Shown piece by piece: positions 11,101 to 22,242 of a DNA stretch of 64,000 nt. The position numbers and the translations under genes are program-made. The notes beneath the pieces are model-generated. The model was not told the DNA's origin, made no database searches, and saw nothing but the letters and a program-made list of their open reading frames with translations. This DNA comes from Erythrobasidium yunnanense (Eukaryota; Basidiomycota; Cystobasidiomycetes; Erythrobasidiales; Erythrobasidiaceae). The stretch is taken from positions 1,158,471-1,222,470 of the forward strand of contig BCJC01000005.1 in NCBI GenBank assembly GCA_001600175.1. Direction: 5' to 3'. How positions within the stretch are numbered: position 1 is the first letter of the stretch; each line of letters starts with the position of its first letter.

Positions 11101-11792
11101 GGAGGAGCGCCGGTCCAGAACGTCGAAATGGCACGGCCAGCACTGGAGTCTCTAGGGCCACATCTATCAAGCGATCTAGTCGACCTAGCAAGGATTTTCG
11201 TCGACCACCTCAGCCGCCGATGAGTGCTCACGCACGGTCGCAAAGCGAAGCTATCGCCAGTCCTACGGCATACGCTTCTACTCCGCTCTCGGCGCCTCTC
11301 CTGTCACTTTCGCCGTCGACATCTCGCAGCCCTCACGATTTGTCAGAAGCTCCGAAGGATCTGTTCACGCTCACCGAAGGCATGACCACACCGGCTTCCT
11401 CAGTTACCATATTGCAGCAGGAATCACCTACTGGCCGCTCGACTAGATTGGGTCCAGTTGACTCGATCAAGCGCAAGTTCAAACTGTTGCAAGCCTCTAA
11501 AGCCACCGATACGTCCCATCTATCTCCATCTTCGCCTTCCAGTCAGAGTGATGTGACGGTCAATGGGGACAAGAGGCGCTTCTTCAAGCTTGGCAGACGG
11601 AGAAGCACTGTCGGTTCAGCTGATACGGAAGGCGGGAAGGCATGGCTATCGATGTCAGAAGGGAGCGGCGAGGAGGACAATACGGGCAATGCCAGGAGTC
11701 CAGTAGCGTCTGGAGACATGGTCTTCATGCCCTCGCCGGATCCGAGTGACGCTGAGCCTTCAGACTTTCAAAGTTATCCACGGTCAACCTAA
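8140..11792 (+). CDS. SUN-domain Slp1-like membrane protein
   Basis: Four exons are proposed: 8140-9345, 9399-10631, 10695-10811 and 10860-11792, giving 1162 residues. A signal peptide (LLSRRALVLLVVHLQLYTIC) favours the ATG at 8140 over one at 8086. After a Ser/Thr-rich stretch with a Thr-Pro repeat come DFPSFEEWKRR and a SUN-like domain (roughly residues 285-450). It has the typical phrases TNYASVDCSATL, SILSSKKDRYMLTPC and YRYIRVDFLTHYG. A coiled segment precedes one transmembrane helix near residues 860-880 (VQMAGLVTLLFFVLLT), then a long Ser-rich, basic tail. The yeast relative Slp1 works with Emp65 in the ER to protect newly made membrane and soluble proteins; that role is inferred here. 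The third intron is 48 nt, stop-free and in frame, so it could be retained. Confidence 0.85.
8478..8522 (+). repeat. CCTACA hexanucleotide repeat inside the Slp1-like gene
   Basis: About seven near-perfect tandem copies of ACACCT/CCTACA encode alternating Thr-Pro. The unit is six bases, so length changes would keep the frame. It lies in the luminal, low-complexity N-terminal region, where the encoded stretch is likely extended and O-mannosylated. Confidence 0.9.
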
Positions 11793-12380
11793 CGAAAGCT
11801 ACGAGCTGTTGTTATACAAAATTCGACGCATTCACGAATAGAGGAGGGTATGCTAGGCTGCTCGATATATGATGTGTGTCGTTGACGACACTAATAAGTC
11901 TAGGCAGCCATGCATGCCTGGCATCAGTCGTTTCTACCTCGCAATCAAATTCCTTCAACACGCTCCGGAGTAGAACGACGCAGGTCTCTTCCTTGAACAT
12001 GAAGGCGAACAACTCATGCTGAGCTGCACTGCAGGCATATGGCCTTCTTCAGAGTATATTAATCCTGATTCGGATTTGTCTTCTCCAACCTCAAGATCAC
12101 GTGACTTACCAAAGCGGCACTTCGAGCTTGGACAGTCTCCACCTGATTACGGCAGCGTCGGTGCGGCAGCAGCTTTCGAACAACTGACCTGCACTTCCAC
12201 GTTCTCGTCCGGAGATGTTTGGTATGCCATCTCCCAAATGGGGCCTCTCCCTGTCAATGCCCATATACGGCCATCGATCGATAAACAATGTATCGGTATA
12301 CATTGGACAACGACTTGGCAGATTGACAGCATCTTTCAAACCAAAGCTTCTCTTCCCTCCCTTATTGTCCGTGCTTCGCA
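11793..12380. promoter_or_regulatory. Intergenic with E-box palindrome and small inverted repeat
   Basis: No gene is supported. A perfect TCACGTGA palindrome (12097-12104) is the binding site type of bHLH factors such as Cbf1, about 280 bp before the next start codon. A 7-bp inverted repeat GTGTCGT-TG-ACGACAC lies at 11876-11891, about 85 bp after the Slp1-like stop codon. It could mark the 3' end region, but I cannot show function for either. Confidence 0.4.
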
Positions 12381-13927
12381 ATGAGCAAAACAGAGTCAGG
12401 CCTTCCAATAAAGTCTCCAGGAACACCGACAACCTCGTTCGTATGGTTGGATTCTCCCCAATCTCCACGAAAGAGGCTCGTTGCCAAATCGTTGGCATTT
12501 TTAATTGGGTTGGTATGCTGCTTGGAGCTATTCAAGAGGCTTCTTCCACGGGAACTACACGCTCAACCACTCTGGGTGCATGATGTACGCGATCAGTTGT
12601 CAAGACAGAATACAACCGTCGTTGCATTGGTATTCTATGGACGAAGGCAGACGGTGTCGATACTAAACTCTTACCTTGAGGTGAAGCCAAGGCCAATCAT
12701 GCTCCGAAGCACAGGATGGTTCTGATGAGGTGTTTGTATAGCAAAACGCACGGCGCAATGGCGGTATGCTAGATGAAGTCCAGCTTCTGATTCGCACGGA
12801 CAACCGGCTGGATCTGGAGTACCTGGATATCATGCTGGCACGAAATCCAGAGTATTACAAGAGAGTCGACATAAACGCAGGAGGATGGGCAGATCAATAT
12901 TCTACGCTAGAACGTGATGTGCTCTATGTCAAGATAGGTAAGCCCTGCAATCGGCATCATGAAGCGTGGCCTGCTGACATTGCCAAAATGTAGACGACGA
13001 TATCGTCTACATAGGAGAGCATGCTATTGAGCGTCTGGTAGAAGCAAAAATGAAGCATCCAGTGGGAATACACTCAGCTAATGTTATCAATCATTCTGTA
13101 TTATCGTGGGTCCCCTTTCTCGCCTATGATATCTGGTACCGCTAGCTAAGCTATACCGTTCTCGCAGATGGGTGCACGCACACAGGGGCGCTCTCTATCC
13201 ATTCACCAACACCTCGGTGTCGGCAAAAGTCGCTAATGCTGATGGCTACGACTGGCGGGTAAAATCACCGAAAGGACTCGACATTGATGAGTCGGAGAAG
13301 ATATCTGTGACGGAGCGGGGACTGCAAGAGCAAGGAGAGGAAGACCACTTAGTCTCGTCCCCGCGCCTCGTAGAAGGGGACCTCAGCGCTACCAGATTCG
13401 GGGGAGCAGGCTATAGTGCTTGGGATGGTTGCACCCTAGGCTCTTGGGACTGTGCTGCAATATCGCACTATTCGTTGTTCACCAATCTTGAACAGGGTAC
13501 GTCCGTGTTACACCCTCCGACTACGTACAGCAGGCTAAGGTTAGGCATGCAGGTACTACCTCTCTCTACGATTTTGGCACCTGGGACTTGCACGCAACAG
13601 GCTGCGACAGATGGAGCATCAACTTCTTCATATTCTATGGTCGGGAGATTATGGACCATATGGAAACGCTTCGAGAGACGGGGGATGATGAACCCTTCGT
13701 CAGCCAGCACATATGCTGGGCCACCGGACATCGTGAGGCAGATTATCTACTTTGGCCAAAGTATACTACGATCTAACGAGCCATACTCTTCAGATTCCTT
13801 AGCTGTAGGGAGCGCCCTTGCTGCGCACTTCTCCTACGGACCCCAAATCATCGGCATGCGCCAGACCGATATTCTACCCCGTTATCGCAGCCTGGCTATT
13901 GAGGAGCTGGGATACGTGATAGACTGA
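12381..13927 (+). CDS. Putative type II membrane glycosyltransferase
   Basis: Six exons are proposed: 12381-12680, 12742-12937, 12994-13105, 13168-13496, 13553-13732 and 13794-13927, giving 416 residues. An N-terminal membrane anchor (KSLAFLIGLVCCLELF, about residues 34-50) precedes a luminal domain. That domain has NTTVVALVFYGRR, a segment NGGMLDEVQLLIRTDN, and an acidic DDDIVYIGE motif that resembles the metal-binding DxD of GT-A fold glycosyltransferases. The C-terminal part (YDFGTWDLHATGCDRWSINF, then GDDEPFVSQ, then ALAAHFSYGPQ and DILPRY) is familiar to me from uncharacterised, widely conserved fungal proteins. The family assignment rests on the DDD motif and topology, so the sugar and acceptor are unknown. 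A Golgi location is inferred from topology. All five introns are 52-62 nt. Confidence 0.65.
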
Positions 13928-14167
13928 GCTCGACATCATTGATTGCTGTCTGTTCTCGGTCCTATCAAGCTTCTATTCAGTATTTACGAATTCATGGGAG
14001 GCTGCATTCTCATCACGGACCCGTCCTGCTCTGAAGGAACCCTCTGGCATTGACTTAGTAAAGCGCAAAGTCTGGCACTACGCGCTCCTCCTCTCGCTCC
14101 ACGCCCTCTATCTTTCCACGTCAACCTGAGACAACTCTGCTGTGTGGAGTGTTCCACTTTCCCGAGT
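13928..14167. other. Intergenic spacer between glycosyltransferase and displaced fragment
   Basis: About 240 bp follow the glycosyltransferase stop. I see no gene or structured element here. Confidence 0.4.
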
Positions 14168-14382
14168 CAGGAAGACGGAGGTGCAGCTTTCGGTTCAGCT
14201 GATACGGAAGGCGGGAAGGCATGACTATCGATGTCGGAGGCAGCGGGGAAGACGGTAACCCACACACTGTCTGTTGCGTCTGGAAAAATGGTATTCATGC
14301 GCTTCTGGGATCCGAGTGATGCTGAGCCTTCTGAACTCCAAAGAAGTCCGCCGTCACGTCATGAGGAGCTGTTGTTGTATGT
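14168..14382 (+). pseudogene. Displaced, degenerate copy of the Slp1-like gene 3' end
   Basis: This stretch resembles 11596-11815, the last coding part and stop region of the Slp1-like gene. Shared runs include GGTTCAGCTGATACGGAAGG, GGATCCGAGTGA and GAGCTGTTGTT, the last lying beyond the original stop codon. Between them are substitutions and small indels, and the copy of the frame is broken (for example TGG to TGA after GGGAAGGCA). It lies in the same orientation about 2.4 kb downstream, on the other side of the glycosyltransferase gene. I read it as a segmental duplicate of a gene tail, not an expressed gene. Confidence 0.75.
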
Positions 14383-14482
14383 GACCTTAGAACAGTAAGT
14401 TCGAGTCAATGCAGGGTCTGCTTCGTTTTCATTGCTCTCTTGTCGGTACACAAAGTCGCGCATAGCCTAAACCAGATCACCT

Positions 14483-15166
14483 CTATGAAAGGTCACCTAC
14501 CTCCAGAACTTCTGGGTCTTTGGGCAGGATGCAGGTGTCCCCATTGTCGCACATGAACACGAAAAGCTTGTTGACGAAAAGTTTGACAAGGCGCTCATTG
14601 ATTTTCGCGCCAGGTATGTTATGCGGTTTAGAGAGCTTCGGCAGACCAAGCTTGCGGAGCACCTGAACTTCCCATTCAGTAAAGGCTGAATGTCGTTCTA
14701 GACCGCCTCCAGTAATGTAGGTGACGTCGATCCCCCCTTCTTTATTAAAGACGGGTACGGGATCTGGCAGTATGGTGTATTGACCTCCAAGTCCAAGACT
14801 TCCCAGGAAGGCAGCACTCATGAGCACTCCGGTCCCGCTGTTTCTTCGAGCAGATCTGATGGAAGCAGCTGAACCACGACGACCATCTACGAGCGACTTT
14901 GCGATGCTTTGACCGCTGCTTGTGCGTGAATTGGGTAGTGGCTTCTTCGATGAAGCTGACTGTACGCTGGCAGTACTGGAAGTGCCTAATGATACCTTCT
15001 TGGGGAGGGATGGACGATGAGCGTGTTGACCCTTGTTCTTGGACAGGGAGCTGTGGCTCGAAAGACTGGACGCGGCGGAAGCCTCGGAAGCGCTCGAGGC
15101 GTTGGAAGAGATTGACGATGCTCTTTTCATGAGCTTAGGTCTGCTATCTCTTCTGAGGTGGCTCAT
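14483..15166 (-). CDS. Serine-rich protein of unknown function
   Basis: A single open frame of 227 residues starts at an ATG at 15166. The first 110 residues are basic and very serine-rich (SSISSNASSASEASAASSLS), so likely disordered and phosphorylated. The C-terminal half looks folded: LGGQYTILPDPVPVFNKEGG, DVTYITGGGLERHSAFTEWE, VQVLRKLGLPK and LVKLFVNKLFVFMCDNGD. I do not recognise this domain. A GTAGGT sequence lies just before the stop, so the last few codons may be intronic and another exon may follow, but I could not find a convincing one. It is read toward the glycosyltransferase. Confidence 0.55.
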   Translation of the reverse strand: MSHLRRDSRPKLMKRASSISSNASSASEASAASSLSSHSSLSKNKGQHAHRPSLPKKVSLGTSSTASVQSASSKKPLPNSRTSSGQSIAKSLVDGRRGSAASIRSARRNSGTGVLMSAAFLGSLGLGGQYTILPDPVPVFNKEGGIDVTYITGGGLERHSAFTEWEVQVLRKLGLPKLSKPHNIPGAKINERLVKLFVNKLFVFMCDNGDTCILPKDPEVLEVGDLS

Positions 15167-15674
15167 CTTTGATCTGCTGTCACACCGCCGTCAGGTCGAG
15201 GAGCGCTGATCGTGAAGGAGGTAAGCTACTTGTCAAGGGTGGATAGCTGGTTTCACAGCTGGATTGCAGAACCAAGAGACGATGGAGCAGATGCCAGATG
15301 ATAAGGAAGTTTGGTAAGTTTGAAAGGTAGATCGACCCTTCATATCATGCGAAATTTAAGCAATCTACAAAGGAGAATCGTTGCCATTGACTGGGGCTTA
15401 GAGCAAAGGGACTTTGAGGGAAAAGGTAGAGGGACACCTTTATAAAACGGAAGAGACCGGTGTGGAATGGTTTGGAAGGAGAGGCTGAGGCAAACGACGA
15501 AATAGTACGAGGAAAGAGCATAGATCCATCCGCTGAAATGTTGTGACAGCTTGAGCGAGTTCGTCGTGCGTTGTATGCCGTCGGCACATCGGTTTTGTAC
15601 AGCTATGCTACATTTCTTCACGGTGCCGTATTCGAGGCATCTCCGGGACGGAGGCCTGCCAGATCTCAGATAGG
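15167..15674. promoter_or_regulatory. Intergenic: promoter of serine-rich gene and MFS 3' region
   Basis: About 500 bp contain no convincing gene. The part next to 15167 should hold the promoter and leader of the serine-rich gene. The part next to 15674 should hold the transporter's 3' untranslated region. Both genes read leftward. Confidence 0.35.
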
Positions 15675-17757
15675 TCAGGGCTTTTCGGCTGGCTTATATC
15701 GTGACCTCCAGGCATGCCCCTTGAAGCATACTGTCAGAATCATGGCGAGAGCGGCTATCTGCACAAGGAGGTAAGAACGCGTGCTGTCCGCTGGAACGAG
15801 AGCTTACTTGGATGAAAGTCCACATGGTATATAGCCAGCCGTTGCCAATGGAGTTCAAGAGCGGCTGGGCAGTTTGGGAAGCGACGAAAGCTAGATCGCA
15901 TTATAAGCTAACCACATATTCCCTTGGGAAAGTGTCACACACCGAAGATCCCGCGTGCCGCGGAGTTGCACGACACCGCACTAGATGCCATCCCTACGCT
16001 GCTGTCAACGATATAGGACAGAGTACAGCTATAAAGCCATATGGAGGAGAAGCCAGCCATGAAGAGGACTATACAAGGACCATAGATGGGTACTGCCTTA
16101 TCGACGGTCCACGCATAAGCTATGAATGATGCTGGTATAAGCGGCATTGCTGCCAAAGTGGCTCGGAGACGCCATTCTGGAATTGCCTGCCCATTGTTCT
16201 GCGTTCTAGACCTGGCAAGCATGATGTCGCTCATTCTCCCTCCGAGAAGACTGCCAACGATGTTTCCGATGCCAAAGCACAGGAGGATCAGGCCTACATC
16301 GAGAGAGTTGTAGCTGTAAGGAGGGGCGGCGAAGCTCAGAGCTCCAGTATACGTGAGGGAGTACTGTCCGGCGAAGAGTAGACCGGAGGCTACGATTGCT
16401 AGAGCGTTGGCTGGCTGCCTCATCACTGTGCCGGAAGCTGCAAGCGGACTGCATGGACGTGAATCAGTATCGATTTGGCGATGAGAAATCACAGACTTAC
16501 TTGATATCTGCAAGGTGAACTTTTACAGGCACTTCTTCGCCTGTCTCCGTTGTGATCTTGCGCAAAAGTGGTCTGCCTCCGGTGAAGGCAGTCGTAGAGG
16601 TAGCCTCTGTAGCGACTTCCTTCTGCGTAGGTTCAGGAGCCTCGTCAGAGCCGACACCAGCCGCACCATGGGACCGTAGCCAGGACCGCTGTCCTTTGGG
16701 ATGTTCTTGCACCTGTCCATTCCTACGCTCCTCATCCTTCGCTTTTGCCGCTTTTTGCGCCCGCTTGTATGCTTTCACCCATGCTATTGACCTCTCTTTG
16801 CGGAAAGTATCTTTGACTAGGCAAGCCCAGATAGTGCAGGTTGCGCCGTAGCTACAGAGAACAGAGGAATCAGATAACTTGCCAAACGGGTGGTGTGGCA
16901 GCCTCACGATGCCATGAAGTAGAAGGCTGTTCTCCAACCGGGTTTACTGAGCGTCAAAGCTCCACCTAGCCAGCAGGCAACCAATGTGAGCTCGATCTTT
17001 CGCAAAGTGGGACTGTGAACCTACCTAAGAGGGTGCCTATCGATGGACCTAGCAGAGGGAACATGTAGTATATCCCGATCTTAGTTCCTCTCTCGTGCGG
17101 GTCGTACCTGGGAGTAAAGAAACCCATTAGATGGCACTCGACAAGCTGGCCCGACTTGGCTTACATATCCGCCAAAGAACCGCCGCCTTGATGAGACACG
17201 CTTAGTGAAGGGCGCGAACACAGAGAGTAGCCTCCTCACCTATTGTCAAGCCCACAGAGGAACCAACGGCTCCGACGACCCGGAAGACGAGGAAGAGGAT
17301 CTGGTTCTTCGCGACACCGCATACAATTTGTGCGATTGTGAATATACAGAAAGCGACGATGTAGACGATCTTGCGACCGTAGATTTCCGAGACTGCACTC
17401 CATAGGATTGGGACGGTTCCTTGGAAGAAGATAAAGAGGGAGACAGAAAGGTTGATAACTTGCTGCGAAGCTCCAAGATCGCGTTTCAGGTCATCGATAG
17501 CAGGAAAAACTGCATGCGAAACACTTTTAGCCAGCACGACCAAAACTCCGACGCACTCGTAGCTTCTTTGTTCACGAATACGCACAGATATTGGCTGTCA
17601 TGGCCGCAGCCATAGCGCTGTAGCCTATGAACAGGAACTGCGCCCACTTTCTTCGCGCAGGCCACTTTCTCGGATCATCGGTAACTTGGACATGCTCGAT
17701 ATCGACTACTGGTGTGGCCGGAGTCGTAGGCGCCGTCTCAACATCAGCATCCTTCAT
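15675..17757 (-). CDS. MFS transporter, DHA1 (drug:H+ antiporter) type
   Basis: Nine exons on the minus strand are proposed: 17586-17757, 17240-17509, 17165-17186, 17025-17107, 16908-16965, 16501-16851, 15943-16448, 15808-15890 and 15675-15758, giving 542 residues. The start is the ATG at 17757; the frame is open further upstream but without ATG. Twelve membrane segments are expected. The first half carries FFPAIDDLKRDLGASQQ, the family motif SAVSEIYGRKIVYI, GGGSLADMYDPHERGTKIG and GPSIGTLLGGALT. A charged cytosolic loop (about KAKDEERRNG to the motif GEEVPVKV) separates it from the second half, which includes LLCFGIGNIVGSLLGGRMSD. Fungal DHA1 members export drugs, polyamines or small organic compounds by proton antiport. 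The substrate cannot be told from sequence. The third exon is only 22 nt. Confidence 0.88.
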
Positions 17758-18097
17758 GAATAAATAGTATAGGCGAAAGAGAGAGAAGAAGACCTCGTCC
17801 AGGTCTGACTTGCCTTGACCGCGGCGACTACGATTCGGCACACTCGGCAAGGCAGGTAAGGTACTCTGTCTTACAGCAGAACGACGGAGATGATAAGAAG
17901 ACCTAACGAAGAAGCTGTAGCGCCTGCCGTTTGTACTGTTCACACGTCGGAACTCCGCCAAAGCAGAATTTTACGCGATCGCGGACCTCAGCGGATCAAG
18001 ATACAGCATGAACTGTCACTCCTATCAACCCTTCCTTTGGTCGACTAAAAGTGTGCAGCTACCGCCCCCTCTATTGGATAGCCATCCGGCCCAGCCT
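17758..18097. promoter_or_regulatory. Intergenic: MFS promoter and amidotransferase 3' region
   Basis: About 340 bp separate the transporter start from the amidotransferase stop codon; both genes read leftward. The transporter frame stays open upstream of its ATG for 68 codons, with no ATG of its own, so it is probably leader sequence. No specific site is recognised. Confidence 0.35.
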
Positions 18098-19064
18098 TTA
18101 TACTTTCAGCAGAATCCTCAGTATCGTTGCCCCGATGCCGACACCTTCATCGTGCAGCGCAGCATACTCCCTACTCTTGTCCGCGAGTTCCTTCGTCAAG
18201 ACACCCTTTGCTTCCCTTACGTTGATGATCTCAGTCACAACCGGCGGACTGAACTCCGGATGACCTTGCAGACAGAATATCCGCACGTCGGATAGCTCCT
18301 TTGCAGTTGGTGGTGAGACCATGCCCTGAACCGCACAAGCCTCGGTGCTTCCTAGCAAAGCGAAGTTGTCCGGTAGAGCAGGTACGTGATCCTGGTGGAC
18401 CTGATGTATGGTCTGCGTAGGCAACATGGCATCAGTGATCCGTCTATGAGATAGTGGTAGTACTCACGATAGTATCGCGACTCTTTGCATCCTTGCCCAG
18501 CAGCAACTTCTTCCCAGTATCGGTCAGGTTAAGCGTTCGCACGCCGAGCTCCCATCCTCCCTTGATATTCTTCTCTACCGTGCTTCCAAAAGCTCTCGCA
18601 GCTATTTGCATGCCGAAGCAGATTCCAACCAAGCGCACGTCTGGGTGTGCTTTGGGCAATGATGCTGTGAACTCGACGAGCTTGTTTATCCATGGCTTGT
18701 CCTCGTAAGCAGATGCGGCTATTGTACGTCTTCAGCTATCGTGTGTTCTCGCTGAGATGCGACTGCGCTCACCGCTTCCTGTGATGAGGACACCGGCTGC
18801 TTCGCTTAAGTCTTGCTCGCTCGGATACTCCCATGGCTCATTGACGACGTCGTAGCTCTTGACAGTCAGAACGAAAGCCTCTACATCTTCAGGCAGTGTC
18901 CTTGCAGCGCGCTGGAACAGAGAAGTGAAGATAGCATGGTAATCCCCGTGTGACTTCAGGACGCTCGGCACAGGTGTATCTGCCAGCAGGACCAGCAAGG
19001 TAAGTTCACGAGGTGCATCGGATTGACCATGACGGATCTGAGAGATGTGCTCTGATGGAGGCAT
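18098..19064 (-). CDS. Class I glutamine amidotransferase-like protein
   Basis: Three exons are proposed (18773-19064, 18468-18718, 18098-18412), 285 residues. The catalytic triad of class I am(in)idotransferases is visible: Cys131 in LVGICFGMQIAARAFG, and His232 and Glu234 in LQGHPEFSP. An oxyanion-type GVLITGSG segment ends exon 1. Its length and stand-alone form fit the fungal GMP-synthase-like amidotransferase group, which releases ammonia from glutamine or hydrolyses gamma-glutamyl compounds. No synthetase domain is fused, and the physiological substrate is unknown. It is divergently arranged with lanosterol synthase across only 242 bp, so the two may share regulatory sequence. Introns are 54-55 nt. 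Confidence 0.85.
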
Positions 19065-19306
19065 CGCGACTAGTTAGTGGGACAAGCAACAACAAGCGAA
19101 GTCGCAAGGGAGGAAGAGATTGAGGCAGTACTGGTCACGAGATTATGTAGTCTTGTTGTACTGTTCACAAGCTACTTTACGCGACTTCTACCAAAAAGCT
19201 CGTTGGATCCGTTCTACTCCGCCAATTCCAGTGGAACTGCAGCTTCAATCTGCCTGCATTTTCAAGATTTCTGATTACCACACTCCTCTGACTGGCTGGC
19301 TACGGC
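19065..19306. promoter_or_regulatory. Divergent promoter between amidotransferase and ERG7
   Basis: Two start codons face away from each other across 242 bp, so both promoters must lie here or overlap. I see no sterol-response-like element that I could name with confidence. Confidence 0.5.
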
Positions 19307-22125
19307 ATGCTCTCTGACCGCTCTGGCATTCTCGACGATGGACCGCTTGGGCATACTGACCTCGTACGATGGCGCTTGGACTCTTCAGACCATGGACGAC
19401 ATATCTGGTCATATCAGCCTATTGACGAGAATGATACACTGTTGGTTCGCTATCTACAAATGCGCGAATCAGCTGAAAACCAAGACCCGTGCATAGCGGT
19501 CGTCCAAATCCTCTGACTCTGCCACAAGCTCCAAGAAAGAGACAGACTACAGAAGAAAAGTACTGGCTTGGCCTGGAGACTGTACGCTACCTACTCTTCG
19601 TAGAAGTCCAGCTATCCTGACTGCCAAGCTAGGATGCACCTGAACTCGAAGATCCACAAGGAGATCCAGCAAAAGCTGCAAAGAATGCTTTCGAATTCTT
19701 CAAGCGTATACAAAGTCCGGACGGGCACTGGTCTGGCGAATATGGGGGACCGCTGTTCTTGGTGCGCTTTCGTAGGACTTCGAGATGCTTGACATTATAG
19801 CTGAGAAGCAATATTTCCAGATCCCTGGTATGATCATTACACTTTATGCAACTCAGACACCCGTTCCGCAAGAATGGAAGATCGAGATAGCGAGATACCT
19901 AGCGAATTATCAGCGCCAAGGCGGACCTGATGACCAGGGTTGGGGTCTGTACGTGCTCCGTATACTTAAGACAGCCTCACAACGGCTGACTTGTCGCTTT
20001 AGACATGTAGAAGGCCCTTCTACGGTCTACGGGACAGCCATGAACTATGTCACAATGCGCTTGCTCGGAGTCGACAAGGATGAACCCAGCATGGTCAGAG
20101 CGAGAGCTACGCTGCATGCGCTAGGTATGATTCGACCGTCTATCACGATACCGAACATCAGCTGAAATGTGGTCTAGGTGGTACCACGGGCGTGCCATCT
20201 TGGGGCAAAGCATGGCTAGCTATACTCAACGTCTACGAATGGGACGGTTTGAATGCTATACCTCCGGAACTATGGTACGTCAGGCTCTCTGCTTCTTTGG
20301 CGTGATGTGCTGATCCTCTGCCATCAGGATGCTGCCTGAATGGCTTCCTTTCCATCCTTGGCGGTGGTGGACACACACGCGGGCTGTCTACACTCCTTTG
20401 GGCTATCTATACGGCAAGAAGTTTAAGACGCCGCTCACAGCTTTGACGAGGTCTTTGCGAGAGGTACCCTACGGCGACTTCTAGTATATAACGTCTGCAG
20501 TGTGCTAATATTCGCCGCAGGAGCTATATGTCGAGCCATATTCGTCAATTCACTGGCCTTTATGTCGTAACAAAGTAGCCGCTATCGATGTGTACTGCCC
20601 ACATTCGATGGTGCTCGACACGCTTTACGTAGCTCTTGGTGCATACGAGAAGTACATTTGCCCAGGCTTCGTCAGGCGACGCGGCATCCGCTACGCATAC
20701 AAGCTACTAGTTATGGGCGACGAAAACACAAATTGCCAAACCATCGGGCCCGTTTCTAAAGCTATGAACATGCTATGCCGCTGGGTAGAAGAAGGTCCCG
20801 AAAGCCAAGGCTTCAAGACACATCTCGAAACAGTCCGAGACTTCTTCTGGATGTCGCCGAGGGGAATGATGATGTGCGGAACCAATGGCTCGCAATTATG
20901 GGATGCAGCGTTCACGGCGCAGATGCTATACGAGACGGGATTGGCAGAACTTTCGGAGAATTATAACTCTGTCAACAAGTTGTTGGAGTGGATAGATGAC
21001 TGTCAGATGCAGGAAGATACGAAATGGGTCGAGGAAGCGCACCGACACCCGAGTAAAGGTGCATGGCCGTTCAGCACAAAAGAACAGCACTACACAGTCA
21101 GTGACTGCACGGCAGAGGGGCTGAAAGCTGTCATCTACCTGCAAAGCCTTGAGTAAGCCGTTTTAGATTGGCCTGTGAACTATATTGACGAAATCGTGCA
21201 GCTACACGCCTAAAAATGTCAGCAAGGAACGCATGACATGGGCTATCGACATTCTACTGTCCCTACAAAATCCCGACGGCGGCTTCGCTTCTTACGAGCT
21301 TATCAGAGGCACTCGCTATATGGAGCTCATCAATCCAGCTGAAGTCTTCGTGGGTTGTCGGAGCTTTATACGAGTCAAGGATGCTAACCATTCCACTTGC
21401 TAGGGTAACATCATGATCGAGTACAACTATCCTGAATGCTCGACTGCCTCGCTTACGGCACTGAGTGTCTTCCACCGCTTGCATCCTGACTACCGCTCGA
21501 AAGAAGTAGAGAAAGCCATATATGGAGCAATCCGATATATTCACGCTTCCCAACTACCTGAAGGCGGATGGTTTGGCAGCTGGGGAGTGTGCTTCACCTA
21601 CGCGACCATGTTCGCTTTAGAATCCCTCGCTCTGAACGGAGAAAGCTACGAAACTTCGGAGCGAGTACGACGAGCATGTCATTTCTTGCTCGACAAGCAG
21701 ATGCAAGATGGGGGCTGGGGAGAAAGCTATAAAGCCTGCGAGACTGGAAAGTGGCATAATCTGGAGACCAGTCAAGTCATCAATACAGCTTGGGCTGTGT
21801 TGGCGCTCCTAGTGGCAAAGTGCCCGGATCATGAAGCTATAAAGAAGGGATGCAGACTCATCATGAGCAGGCAGCAGAAAAATGGCGAATGGCTGCTTGA
21901 GGCGACGGTAAGTCCACGCATAATTGCTCGGATGCTGCTCAGGTGCTGACAAGGTTATCTTGTAGTGCGGCATCTTCAACAAAAGCTGTGGGTTCGCCTT
22001 CTAACGATTATTATGCTTGCTGACTTTCTCCGTGTGTATCGCCAGGCGCCATCGACTATCCCAATTTCAAGATGATCTGGACTGCCTGGGCATTGGGGAA
22101 AGCGGCCAAGGAGCTGAAGTGGTGA
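19307..22125 (+). CDS. ERG7: Lanosterol synthase (oxidosqualene cyclase)
   Basis: Twelve exons are proposed: 19307-19440, 19497-19581, 19633-19761, 19821-19948, 20003-20124, 20178-20274, 20328-20463, 20521-21152, 21202-21349, 21404-21907, 21966-21987 and 22046-22125. They encode 738 residues, close to the yeast enzyme (731). It cyclises 2,3-oxidosqualene to lanosterol in ergosterol synthesis, on ER or lipid droplets. The catalytic acid motif DCTAE is present with Asp at about residue 472 ([11 protein letters not shown]). Repeated QW-type motifs occur, such as [30 protein letters not shown] and NGEWLLEAT. The C-terminus [20 protein letters not shown] is typical. Exon 11 is 22 nt. The first intron has a weak GTTGGT donor and is the least certain join. 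The gene ends 118 bp from the convergent AP-2 sigma gene. Confidence 0.95.
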
Positions 22126-22242
22126 TGCATACGGGAGTAGTTGGGGCATTCTTAGCAGTACTTGCAGTTGCATCGGCGCATTGTCGTAATAATGGACACA
22201 ACAACATCATCATCACATATCATCGACTCGTAAATTGCTGCG

